From Sedimenticola_A sp040506425 (GTDB lineage: Bacteria; Pseudomonadota; Gammaproteobacteria; Chromatiales; Chromatiaceae): a stretch of 64,000 nucleotides of DNA. The position numbers were made by a program, and so were the translations under genes. Each line of letters begins with the position of its first letter. The first letter of the stretch is position 1. The notes below the pieces were generated by a model. That model saw nothing but the letters and a program-made list of their open reading frames with translations, ran no database searches and was not told where the DNA came from. Shown in pieces: positions 43,151 through 50,829 of the stretch. The stretch is from assembly GCA_965224515.1 (NCBI GenBank), contig OZ245051.1, forward strand, positions 2,852,001-2,916,000, read 5' to 3'.

Positions 43151-43693
43151 ATGAGCATGTTTAGCAGAGTCTCTATACAGGTTACTGGCGATAATTCATG
43201 GTTTACTCGCAGGTCGGCCTTCAGGCTGACATGTCGGCCTGAAGGTCGACCTACAGGAGGAGTGAATCAAGTTGTTCTTATGATGATGATTGTGCTTGGC
43301 CTGGTATTCACACAAGCAGCTTTTGCTGCTTCCGAGGGACCGGCACACAAGATAGTCATCCAGGTCAGCACGGACGATGCCCGAAGCCAGAACATTGCAT
43401 TGAATAATGCGGTGAACCTGCAAAAGGCAGTTGGCCAGGACAATGTTGCTATTGAGATCGTTGCATACGGCCCGGGCCTGGGTATGTTGACCAGTAGTTC
43501 CAAGCAGGCTGAGCGTGTGAGCAGCCTTGCCATGCAGGACATCACGTTCAGTGCCTGCGGAAACACCATGAAGAAGCAACAGCGCAAGACAGGCAAGATG
43601 CCCTCGTTGGCTGACGGGGTTTCAGTGGTGACCGCTGGCGTGTTGCGTATCATGGAGCTGCAGGAGCAGGGCTACGCCTACGTTCGCCCTTGA
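43151..43693 (+). CDS. Exported DsrE-like protein 2 with a repeat inside its N-terminal region
   Basis: A 180-residue exported DsrE-like protein. The mature domain starts about residue 60 and has HKIVIQVSTDDARSQNIALN, VAYGPGLGML, TFSACGNTMKKQQRK with Cys136, and RIMELQEQGYAYVRP at the end. It is closest to DsrE-like protein 1, and the FSACGNTM phrase also matches the anti-sigma domain. AGGAG lies five bases before ATG 43151. The hydrophobic core of the signal peptide (VVLMMMIVLGLVFTQAAFA) begins only near residue 41. The extra 40 residues are largely encoded by a palindromic repeat (43211-43252). Alternative starts at GTG 43262 and ATG 43280 lie after the repeat but have poor ribosome-site spacing. 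Confidence 0.82.
   Translation: MSMFSRVSIQVTGDNSWFTRRSAFRLTCRPEGRPTGGVNQVVLMMMIVLGLVFTQAAFAASEGPAHKIVIQVSTDDARSQNIALNNAVNLQKAVGQDNVAIEIVAYGPGLGMLTSSSKQAERVSSLAMQDITFSACGNTMKKQQRKTGKMPSLADGVSVVTAGVLRIMELQEQGYAYVRP
43211..43252. repeat. Palindromic repeat inside the DsrE-like gene
   Basis: AGGTCGGCCTTCAGGC and GCCTGAAGGTCGACCT are 16-base inverted arms (one mismatch) around TGACATGTCG. The same unit occurs at 54392-54456 inside the MITE-like element, so it is a dispersed repeat. Its length keeps the reading frame open. Confidence 0.8.
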
Positions 43694-43715
43694 TCAATAA
43701 TGACCTGGGGTAAGG

Positions 43716-43740
43716 CAGGCGGCTACGGCCGCCTGTTTTC
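43716..43740 (+). terminator. Intrinsic terminator after the DsrE-like cluster
   Basis: An eight-base-pair stem (CAGGCGGC / GCCGCCTG) with a TACG loop is followed by TTTTC. It lies 22 bases after the DsrE-like protein 2 stop and overlaps the end of the convergent rarD. Confidence 0.8.
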
Positions 43741-44637
43741 GTTCTGCTCTGCCAGTCTCCTGGCATCGTAGCTGAAGATGCCCAATCCGAGCCAGATCAA
43801 AGAGAAAGTGACCAGGTGGTTCGAGGTGAACGGCTCCTGGAACAGCAGTACTGCAAGCAGGAACTGAATGGTAGGGTTTATGTATGAGAGCATGCCGGCG
43901 GTGGCATAGCGCAAGCGTTTTGCCCCGGTGGTGAACAGGATCAGGGGCAGGGCAGTCATCAGGGCTGAGCTCATCAGAAGCAGGTCGAGGCTCAGACCCC
44001 GGGTTGCAAATACCAGAGTCCCTTCTGCATACAGATAAGCAAGGTAAATCAGCGCAACCGGCGTGAGCAGAAGGCACTCTACGGTCAGGCCGAGAATGGA
44101 GTCAACCGGTGCCATTTTTCTCACCAGGCCATATGAACCGAAACTGACAGCCAGTGTCAGGGCAACCCAGGGGAGCTGGCCGAGGGTCACAAGAAGGTTG
44201 AGCACCCCGACACAGGCAAGCAGAACCGAGACAAGCTGAAACCGGCTGAGATGTTCAGTCAGAAATATGCGTCCCAGCAACACCATCACAATAGGCATAA
44301 TGAAGTAGCCCATGCTGGCTTCCAGGACTTTGTCATTGTTGACCGCCCAGATGAATATCAGCCAGTTTACTGAAACCAGGATGGAGCTGATCAGCAGAAC
44401 CCCCATCAACCTGCGGTTTGCCAGTATTTTCAGAAGGGTGGCAGTATTCCCTGCCGTGACGACCAGTACCAGAGTGAAGGCCAGGGACCAGACTGCACGG
44501 TGGGCAAGGATCTCCAGCGCTGAAGCTTCGCCCAGCAGGCGGTAGAAGATCGGTGAAAACCCCCAAAGCAGGTAAGCACCAAGTGACGCCAGTACACCCG
44601 TGCGCACAGTCGCAGCAGGCAGAGCGGTGGAGGTCAT
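43723..44637 (-). CDS. rarD: EamA/DMT-family transporter RarD
   Basis: RarD is an inner-membrane member of the drug/metabolite transporter superfamily; its substrate is not known for certain. The 304-residue protein has ten hydrophobic helices. It shows family phrases such as GVLASLGAYLLWGFSPIFYR at the N terminus, EILAHRAVWSLAFTLVLV, NWLIFIWAVNNDKVLEASMG and GMLSYINPTIQFLLAVLLF. It converges on the DsrE-like cluster. Confidence 0.93.
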   Translation of the reverse strand: MTSTALPAATVRTGVLASLGAYLLWGFSPIFYRLLGEASALEILAHRAVWSLAFTLVLVVTAGNTATLLKILANRRLMGVLLISSILVSVNWLIFIWAVNNDKVLEASMGYFIMPIVMVLLGRIFLTEHLSRFQLVSVLLACVGVLNLLVTLGQLPWVALTLAVSFGSYGLVRKMAPVDSILGLTVECLLLTPVALIYLAYLYAEGTLVFATRGLSLDLLLMSSALMTALPLILFTTGAKRLRYATAGMLSYINPTIQFLLAVLLFQEPFTSNHLVTFSLIWLGLGIFSYDARRLAEQNENRRP

Positions 44638-44811
44638 TGGATCCTGATCCCTGGAGGTGGCAAAGATCAGCCATGATAGCGCTAATTTCGCTGTCGGTAT
44701 AACGCAAATTAGTTCAGCGGATGGGTCCGGAAATGCTGTCGGACTGAGTGATCCTGGAAAAGCTCCATGGCCTGCCGTTATACTCCATTAAGACGACTTG
44801 GAGATGTATTT

Positions 44812-45645
44812 ATGAGTCCATTCTGGATCTTTGTTATCAGTTTCACAGCCGGCGCGGGTATTGGGGTCTTTATCGCCTACCAGATGCGCGCAGGAAAAGA
44901 TTGTGCACTGCTCAAGCAGCAGCTCGAGGAGCTGCAGCAGGAGCATGCGGAGTACAAGCAGGGCGTGGGCAGGCACTTTGTGGAGACATCCACTCTCATC
45001 AACAATCTCACCCAGAGTTATAAAGATGTTCATCAGCATCTCTCCAATGGTGCCCAGACCCTCTGTCCGGAAGATGTTGCCCTGGAGTTGCAACGCAGTA
45101 CCGTGCCCCTGATCCGTGACGCCATAGAGGGTGAGAGCAGGCCCCATGTCCCTGATACACCCAGGGAACCAGTAGCTGCGACTGCTTCAGAACCCAGCGC
45201 CGGGCAAGCTGAAGAACCGGCTGCCGCTGAGCCGGTATCCCAGGCACCTGAGCCGGAAGCGGTCCAGGCGGAGGTTGAAGAGCAACCGCCGGAGGTGGCT
45301 GAGCCTGCTGATTTTCCCCAGCCGGAGGCGGTCACATCTGCGCCGGATGAAGCCACGCCACCGCCTGCTGAGGATAAACCTGAACAGGCCGATGAAGCGC
45401 CTGAGCCGGAACACCTGAACATGGAGGATGTCGTGCGCCATGCCCAGGGTGCCAAGGGGCGCAGGGAAGAAGAGGTAAACCTGGCAGATATCGCTCGTCA
45501 TGCCGAGGGTGCCTTCCTGGATGACGACCAGCCTGCACCTGCAGAACCGACACCTGAGCAGATCGCAGAAGCCGAGAAGCTGGCGTCAGCAGAGGAAGAG
45601 GAGAAATCCCGCAAAACCGCTGACTCCAGCGATCAGAACTCATAA
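44812..45645 (+). CDS. YhcB/DUF1043-like membrane protein with long acidic C-terminal tail
   Basis: The first 120 residues match YhcB (also called LapD/ZapG in E. coli literature), an inner-membrane protein linked to cell envelope growth and division. There is one N-terminal membrane helix (SPFWIFVISFTAGAGIGVFI), then a coiled coil (CALLKQQLEELQQEHAEYKQ) and the conserved HFVETSTLINNLTQSYKDVH. E. coli YhcB is about 132 residues; this one is 277. The extra part is a disordered Pro/Glu/Ala-rich tail followed by two copies of a short motif, MEDVVRHAQGA and LADIARHAEGA, near the end. ATG 44812 follows TTGGAGAT; an earlier start at 44767 would precede the membrane helix with 15 non-conserved residues. 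Confidence 0.82.
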   Translation: MSPFWIFVISFTAGAGIGVFIAYQMRAGKDCALLKQQLEELQQEHAEYKQGVGRHFVETSTLINNLTQSYKDVHQHLSNGAQTLCPEDVALELQRSTVPLIRDAIEGESRPHVPDTPREPVAATASEPSAGQAEEPAAAEPVSQAPEPEAVQAEVEEQPPEVAEPADFPQPEAVTSAPDEATPPPAEDKPEQADEAPEPEHLNMEDVVRHAQGAKGRREEEVNLADIARHAEGAFLDDDQPAPAEPTPEQIAEAEKLASAEEEEKSRKTADSSDQNS

Positions 45646-45672
45646 CTGTTGTCTTGCCAGTGAGGATGGTAG

Positions 45673-47127
45673 ATGAAGCTTTCAGATAGCGCCCTGTTTC
45701 GACAGCAGTGCTACATCAACGGAAACTGGGCGAACGCTGCGGATGGCTCGGTACTGGATGTAACCAACCCTGCAAACGGCACACTCCTCGGTACTACACC
45801 GAATATGGGCGCTACAGAGACACGTAGTGCCATCGAGGCCGCTGCCGCTGCCCTTCCTGGCTGGAGGGGTATGACCGCAGCAGAAAGGGGTGTGATTCTG
45901 CGCAGGTGGAATGATCTGGTCCTGGAACACCGGGAGGACCTGGCGCAGTTGATGACAGCAGAGCAGGGCAAGCCCCTGGCAGAATCCCGGGGCGAGGTGG
46001 CTTACGGTGCTTCGTTCATCGACTGGTTTGCGGAAGAGGGTAAACGCATTTACGGCGACACCATTCCCCAGCACATGGCTGACAAGCGTATCCTGGTATT
46101 GAAACAACCGGTCGGTGTCTGCGCCGCCATCACACCCTGGAATTTTCCCAACGCCATGATCACCCGCAAGGCGGGTGCCGCTCTCGCTGCAGGCTGTACC
46201 ATGGTGATCAAACCGGCTGAAGCCACGCCTTACTCGGCCTTTGCCCTGTGCGAACTGGCAGAACGTGCGGGCTTGCCGCCAGGTGTTATCAATGTCGTTA
46301 CCGGCGATCCCCGGGAGATCGGGGGCGAACTCACCTCCAACCCCGCGGTGCGCAAGCTCTCCTTTACCGGTTCCACCGGCGTAGGAAAGCTGCTGATGAA
46401 GCAGTGTGCCGACAGCCTGAAAAAGCTATCCCTTGAACTGGGCGGTAATGCGCCCTTCATCGTTTTCGATGACGCTGACCTGGATAAAGCGGTGGAAGGT
46501 GCGCTGGCGTCAAAGTACCGCAACAGCGGTCAGACATGTGTCTGCACCAACCGGTTCCTGGTGCAGGACGGTGTCTACGACGCGTTTGCCGAAAAGCTTG
46601 CACAAGAGGTGAACGGCCTGAACGTAGGTGATGGCACCGAGGCGGGCATTGACCAGGGGCCACTGATCAACGAAGCCGCGGTGAAGAAGATTGAACATCA
46701 GATTGAAGATGCCAGGTCCAAGGGGGCCAAGGTGATGGTGGGCGGCCATCGCCATAGCAGGGGAGGTACTTTTTTCGAGCCCACCCTGATCACTGACGTA
46801 AGTTCAGATATGCTGTGTGCCAGCGAAGAGACTTTCGGTCCACTGGCCCCCCTGTTTCGCTTCTCTACCGAGGAGGAGGCGATCACCATGGCCAACGATA
46901 CCGAGTATGGCCTGGCCGCCTATTTCTACAGCAATAACCTGGGGCGCGTATGGCGTGTCTCAGAGGCGCTGGAGTACGGCATGGTTGGCGTCAACGCAGG
47001 TATTCTCTCCACCGCCGTGGCCCCATTTGGTGGCGTGAAGCAATCGGGTATCGGCAGGGAAGGTTCCAAGTACGGACTGGATGAATACCTGGAGATGAAG
47101 TATCTCTGTGTTGATATCGATCAGTGA
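45673..47127 (+). CDS. gabD: NAD(P)-dependent succinate-semialdehyde dehydrogenase
   Basis: GabD oxidises succinate semialdehyde to succinate in the GABA shunt. The 484-residue protein has the aldehyde dehydrogenase signatures: ITPWNFPNAMITRKAGAALA (substrate/cofactor region), SFTGSTGVGKLL, the catalytic Glu in LSLELGGNAPFIVFDDADLD and the catalytic Cys in NSGQTCVCTNRF near residue 288. It ends in the expected GVKQSGIGREGSKYGLDEYL. The length and the DADLDKAVEGALASKYRNSG phrase fit GabD. No gabT or GABA transporter is adjacent. Confidence 0.92.
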   Translation: MKLSDSALFRQQCYINGNWANAADGSVLDVTNPANGTLLGTTPNMGATETRSAIEAAAAALPGWRGMTAAERGVILRRWNDLVLEHREDLAQLMTAEQGKPLAESRGEVAYGASFIDWFAEEGKRIYGDTIPQHMADKRILVLKQPVGVCAAITPWNFPNAMITRKAGAALAAGCTMVIKPAEATPYSAFALCELAERAGLPPGVINVVTGDPREIGGELTSNPAVRKLSFTGSTGVGKLLMKQCADSLKKLSLELGGNAPFIVFDDADLDKAVEGALASKYRNSGQTCVCTNRFLVQDGVYDAFAEKLAQEVNGLNVGDGTEAGIDQGPLINEAAVKKIEHQIEDARSKGAKVMVGGHRHSRGGTFFEPTLITDVSSDMLCASEETFGPLAPLFRFSTEEEAITMANDTEYGLAAYFYSNNLGRVWRVSEALEYGMVGVNAGILSTAVAPFGGVKQSGIGREGSKYGLDEYLEMKYLCVDIDQ

Positions 47128-47168
47128 GCATCAGCAAATAGAATAACAGCGCCCGAGGAAGAGCCGGT

Positions 47169-49019
47169 ATGGGGATGTTCGAGACAGACTGGAAGGATAA
47201 ATACCTCAAGAGCCTTGAAGAGCTTGAGCGCAAGGAGAAGAGCTGGGAGCTGTCTGAAGCCGCCCTTCGCCGCTGTATTTCCCATCTCAGTTTTGTTGGT
47301 GATGGTCGCGACCGAAAACTCGATAACAGGCTGGAAGATCTTCGCAACAGGGTACGCGGCGAGCGCAAGATAAGTAATGTGCAGGGTATGATTGATGCCA
47401 TCACTGATCTTGCAGACAAACTGCCCAAGCACGAACCGGCTCACCAGGATCTGACGCCACTCTCGGATGGATTGATACAGGTACTCGACGAGGCACCGTT
47501 TCCGGTCTCCATGCGCAGGCAGGTCAAGGCACTGCGTGGCAAGCTGAAGTCTGCGCCCCTGGACGAATCCCATCTCAATGCTCTGAGGTCACTGGTGATC
47601 GAGAGTCTCCAGGTCGCCCCATCACCTGAGACTGATGATAAGAAGGGCGGGCTGCTCGGCAGGCTTTTCCATAAAGAGGAGGGTAGTGAGCCTCAGGCTG
47701 ACCAGCAGGGTGCTCCTGGCGGTGCGCCAGGTGATGATCAGCGACAGGATACAGCAGCCCTGCCAACTCATAATGAGATGGATGGCGTGGAGATCGCCGG
47801 CGGCCTGCTGCTTGATCTCATCGACCGTTTGCGCCATGTAGAACACTGGGGCAAGAGAATGGGGGCGCTCTCGGTTCGTGCCCGCAATGCAACCACCGAA
47901 CGCGCACTGAATACTCTCGTCAAAGAGTTGGCGGATATCCTGCAGATCCCGAAAGAGATCACCTTTGGTGCGGATTATGCCCTGCTCACCCTGCTGGAGA
48001 AGATGGATCTTCCTGAAGCTCTTGAACCCGAGGTGACCGCGCTAAAGGGGCAGCTTGCCGAGGGTGTGCCTGAGGAGGTGTTGCCCAAGGTTCTGGATCA
48101 GATTGCGGGTGTTGTCAGCCAGGCGGGACGTGAGGCAGAGAAAGAGCGGCAGGAGGTTGAAAGCTTTCTTCTGCAACTGACCCAACAACTCCAGGCGCTG
48201 GATTCAGAACTGCTGGGTGTGGGCAGCCAGGGAAGGGAAATCTACGAGGGCAGCCGCAGGTTCGGCGAGAGCGTGGACAGCGATGTAACGGACCTGCACG
48301 CATCTGTCGCTGATGCCAGTGACCTCGATGAGCTCAAAACCACGGTTTCTGAACGCCTAGACCTGCTCCAGGAGCGCCTGCGGGAACACCGCACCGAAGA
48401 GGACCAGCGGGTGGAACGGTTCGAGCAGGATATCGTAAGCCTGAAGTCCCGTCTGCAGGATATGGAGCAGGAGTCCCTGGACCTTAAACAGAAAGTCGAC
48501 CAGGCCCGGACCCAGGCATTCACCGATGCACTCACCGGCCTGAACAATCGCCACGCCTTTGATGTTCGCATGGAGCAGGAGTATGCACGCTGGAAGCGTT
48601 ACCAGTCTCAGTTGAGCATGATTGTCCTGGATGTGGATTTCTTCAAAAAGGTAAATGATACCTATGGCCACCATGCCGGTGACAAGGTACTTCATATCAT
48701 CGGTGAGCAGATTGGGCGCATGCTGCGTGATGCAGATTTTCCCGCCCGCTACGGGGGTGAGGAGTTCGTGGTGCTGCTGCCCGAGGTTGACCTTCAGGGT
48801 GCCCGCGAAGTGGCCGAGAAGATCCGTCTTGCGGTGGAAGAGAAGGGATTTCACGCAGGGGACCGGCAGGTGACAATCACTGTCTCTTGCGGCGTGGCCC
48901 AGCTGGACGAGGGCGACTCCGAGGCCAGCCTGTTCCAGCGCGCCGACAAGGCGCTCTACCAGGCCAAGAGCAGTGGTCGAAACCGCACCTGTACCCAGGA
49001 TGACCTTACCTCAGCCTGA
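47169..49019 (+). CDS. Diguanylate cyclase with long helical N-terminal region
   Basis: A 616-residue soluble protein. The C-terminal GGDEF domain (about 450-610) makes c-di-GMP: RYGGEEFVVLLPE near residue 528, with an intact RxxD inhibitory I-site five residues upstream (RDADFPARYGGEEF), and DALTGLNNRHAFD at its start. The first 440 residues are almost all helical, with coiled-coil stretches (about 315-445, LQERLREHRTEEDQRVERFE). They have no recognised sensor domain, signal peptide or membrane segment. AGGAAGAG lies five bases before ATG 47169. The signal it responds to is unknown. Confidence 0.92.
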   Translation: MGMFETDWKDKYLKSLEELERKEKSWELSEAALRRCISHLSFVGDGRDRKLDNRLEDLRNRVRGERKISNVQGMIDAITDLADKLPKHEPAHQDLTPLSDGLIQVLDEAPFPVSMRRQVKALRGKLKSAPLDESHLNALRSLVIESLQVAPSPETDDKKGGLLGRLFHKEEGSEPQADQQGAPGGAPGDDQRQDTAALPTHNEMDGVEIAGGLLLDLIDRLRHVEHWGKRMGALSVRARNATTERALNTLVKELADILQIPKEITFGADYALLTLLEKMDLPEALEPEVTALKGQLAEGVPEEVLPKVLDQIAGVVSQAGREAEKERQEVESFLLQLTQQLQALDSELLGVGSQGREIYEGSRRFGESVDSDVTDLHASVADASDLDELKTTVSERLDLLQERLREHRTEEDQRVERFEQDIVSLKSRLQDMEQESLDLKQKVDQARTQAFTDALTGLNNRHAFDVRMEQEYARWKRYQSQLSMIVLDVDFFKKVNDTYGHHAGDKVLHIIGEQIGRMLRDADFPARYGGEEFVVLLPEVDLQGAREVAEKIRLAVEEKGFHAGDRQVTITVSCGVAQLDEGDSEASLFQRADKALYQAKSSGRNRTCTQDDLTSA

Positions 49020-49076
49020 TTCTCATCGCACCTTGAAAAATTTCTGCTAGATTTTAGGGATCGATGAGAAAGGAAG

Positions 49077-49418
49077 ATGAGTATGATCCCGATAAAATTT
49101 CAGGTGGTCGGTGAAGAGGACTACGCCTATTCTGTAGAGATCAATAGTGCTGGGGAGTACAGGGTCAGTACAGGCACCTATACCAGTCACGAGCCGACCA
49201 CGGGGAGACTGGACAGCGAACAGAAAGAGGCCTTGATGAGTGCGTTGCAGGAGCTGGGAATACCGGAAGCCCATCCGGTTCCAGCAGAAGGCAAGGCATT
49301 CAATGCGATGCTTGTAATCGGGGAAGAGGGTGAAGAGGTGGAATACCCCTTCTGGGAAGGGGCGCTGGAGGAGGACCTGAAACTCAGGGCCCTGGTCCGC
49401 CTGCTGGAGAAACTCTAG
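49077..49418 (+). CDS. Small hypothetical protein (113 aa)
   Basis: A 113-residue cytoplasmic protein of unknown function. It is rich in Glu and Ala and has a beta-like start (IPIKFQVVGEEDYAYSVEIN) and a helical end (GALEEDLKLRALVRLLEKL). AAGGAAG lies two bases before ATG 49077 and eight before ATG 49083; the second is the better-spaced start. It may be co-transcribed with the upstream diguanylate cyclase, 57 bases away. I do not recognise the family. Confidence 0.7.
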   Translation: MSMIPIKFQVVGEEDYAYSVEINSAGEYRVSTGTYTSHEPTTGRLDSEQKEALMSALQELGIPEAHPVPAEGKAFNAMLVIGEEGEEVEYPFWEGALEEDLKLRALVRLLEKL

Positions 49419-49424
49419 TCCGCG

Positions 49425-49673
49425 TCACTTCTCCCTGTTTGAAAAATAGCCTTCCATCATTCCCTGCATCATTTTCTGGAAACCGTCCATGGAACTGGCG
49501 GACTGGGCCATATAAGGTTTTAGCAGGCTCATGGGGTCGTAGCCTTCCGCACCGGCTTCCATCTGCTCCCTGAACTTTGTGAGCATCTCCTCGTGCAGCC
49601 CGGACAGGTCAGGCCAGCCCATCATTTTTCTGAACTCTTCCGGGGTTAGATCCAACTCGATATTGATTTTCAT
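49425..49673 (-). CDS. DUF6489-like small protein (82 aa)
   Basis: An 82-residue cytoplasmic protein opening MKINIELDLTPEEFRKMMGW. It has an amphipathic helical middle and a Met-rich end (MDGFQKMMQGMMEGYFSN), resembling the DUF6489 family of gammaproteobacteria, which has some similarity to polyhydroxyalkanoate-associated small proteins. I start it at ATG 49673, with GAGG six bases upstream. The frame continues upstream to 50183, but that part lies antisense to the thioredoxin-like gene and is not real. Function unknown. Confidence 0.75.
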   Translation of the reverse strand: MKINIELDLTPEEFRKMMGWPDLSGLHEEMLTKFREQMEAGAEGYDPMSLLKPYMAQSASSMDGFQKMMQGMMEGYFSNREK

Positions 49674-49790
49674 GGTTCGCCTCACTGGTGGAAGTCTGTA
49701 TCCAATATAGCGAAAACCACAATTGCTGACTATCAACTTATATGCTGTTCTTGGCGTTACGGCTGTTAATCGGTTAAATGTAAAAACCAT

Positions 49791-50825
49791 ATGAACTACG
49801 CACGAATTATATTTGTTCTTCTTCTCTCTGCCTGGGGGCTTTATGCAGTGGCCAGTGAACGGGAAGAGAAACCCCAGGGAGAGTTCCTGGGAGCGAAGCC
49901 AACAGTCTATCCCGAATGGTTCAAAGAGAGTTTTCTCGATTTCAGGGATGATGTTCAAGAGGCCGCCGACGAAGGCAGGCGCGTACTGGTCTTTTTTCAC
50001 CAGGAGGGTTGTCCATACTGCAACCTGATGGTTGAACGCAATCTCTCCCAACAGGATGTAGCAGAGACCATGCAGCAGCACCTGGATGTGATTGAAGTCA
50101 ACATGTGGGGAGACCGTGAAGTGGTTGGGCTGGATGGTACAGAGACCACCGAGAAAAAATTCTCTGCGGCCCTTCGTGTTCAATTCACCCCGACGATGCT
50201 CTTTTTCAACGAGCAGGGGAAGGTGATCCTGCGGCTCAACGGTTATATCCCCCCACAGACTTTCAAGATCGCACTGGATTATGTGATTGGTAAAAAGGAG
50301 CGTGAGACCAGCTACCGGGCATACCTGGCCGCCAACCGTCCGGAGAGCTCATCGGGAAAACTCAACGTCCAGCCATTTTTCAAGTCGGCTCCTCACGATC
50401 TGCAGCGCACCTCGGGTAGACCGCTGGCCCTGTTTTTTGAGCAGAAGCAGTGCCCGAACTGCGACCGCATGCACAGGGATGTCATGGTTGACGACGGTGT
50501 TATAGAGCAGGTCAAACGGTTTGATGCGGTTCAGCTCGACATGTGGTCCGGTGATGAGCTGGTTACGCCGGATGGCAGAAGAGTGAGCGTGAGACAGTGG
50601 GCCAGTGAGCTAGGTATCGCCTTTGCGCCAACCATCGTGCTGTTCAATCCTGCCGGTGAAGAGGTGATCCGGTCAGAGGCATTCTTCAAGGGCTTTCACA
50701 CCGAGTCAATTTTTGATTACGTGGCAGGCGAGGGGTACAGGACCGAACCAAGCTTTCAGCGATACATATCGACCAGGGCCGAGCATATACAGGAGCAGGG
50801 CAGGGACGTGGATATCTGGAAGTGA
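49791..50825 (+). CDS. Exported protein with two thioredoxin-fold domains
   Basis: A 344-residue exported protein. The N-terminal signal (NYARIIFVLLLSAWGLYAVA) is followed by two thioredoxin-fold domains in tandem. The first (about 50-165) has the redox site CPYC at residues 74-77 in FFHQEGCPYCNLM, and the cis-Pro loop FTPTMLFF. The second (about 195-320) has CPNC at 221-224 in FFEQKQCPNCDRMHRDVM and FAPTIVLF. Each resembles SoxW/DsbD-gamma-like Thioredoxin_2 domains of sulfur-oxidising bacteria. No sox genes are adjacent. Two active sites in one chain suggest a disulfide or persulfide relay, which is inferred. Confidence 0.87.
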   Translation: MNYARIIFVLLLSAWGLYAVASEREEKPQGEFLGAKPTVYPEWFKESFLDFRDDVQEAADEGRRVLVFFHQEGCPYCNLMVERNLSQQDVAETMQQHLDVIEVNMWGDREVVGLDGTETTEKKFSAALRVQFTPTMLFFNEQGKVILRLNGYIPPQTFKIALDYVIGKKERETSYRAYLAANRPESSSGKLNVQPFFKSAPHDLQRTSGRPLALFFEQKQCPNCDRMHRDVMVDDGVIEQVKRFDAVQLDMWSGDELVTPDGRRVSVRQWASELGIAFAPTIVLFNPAGEEVIRSEAFFKGFHTESIFDYVAGEGYRTEPSFQRYISTRAEHIQEQGRDVDIWK

Positions 50826-50829
50826 TCCT

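Noticed and set aside
45033..45455. A Ser/Gly/Ala-rich 140-residue frame on the minus strand
   Set aside because: It is the complement of the acidic Pro/Glu/Ala tail of the YhcB-like protein, and low-complexity coding DNA often leaves such open frames.
49674..50183. An upstream extension of the DUF6489-like frame on the minus strand
   Set aside because: It lies antisense to the signal-peptide and first redox domain of the thioredoxin-like protein, and ATG 49673 has its own ribosome-binding site.
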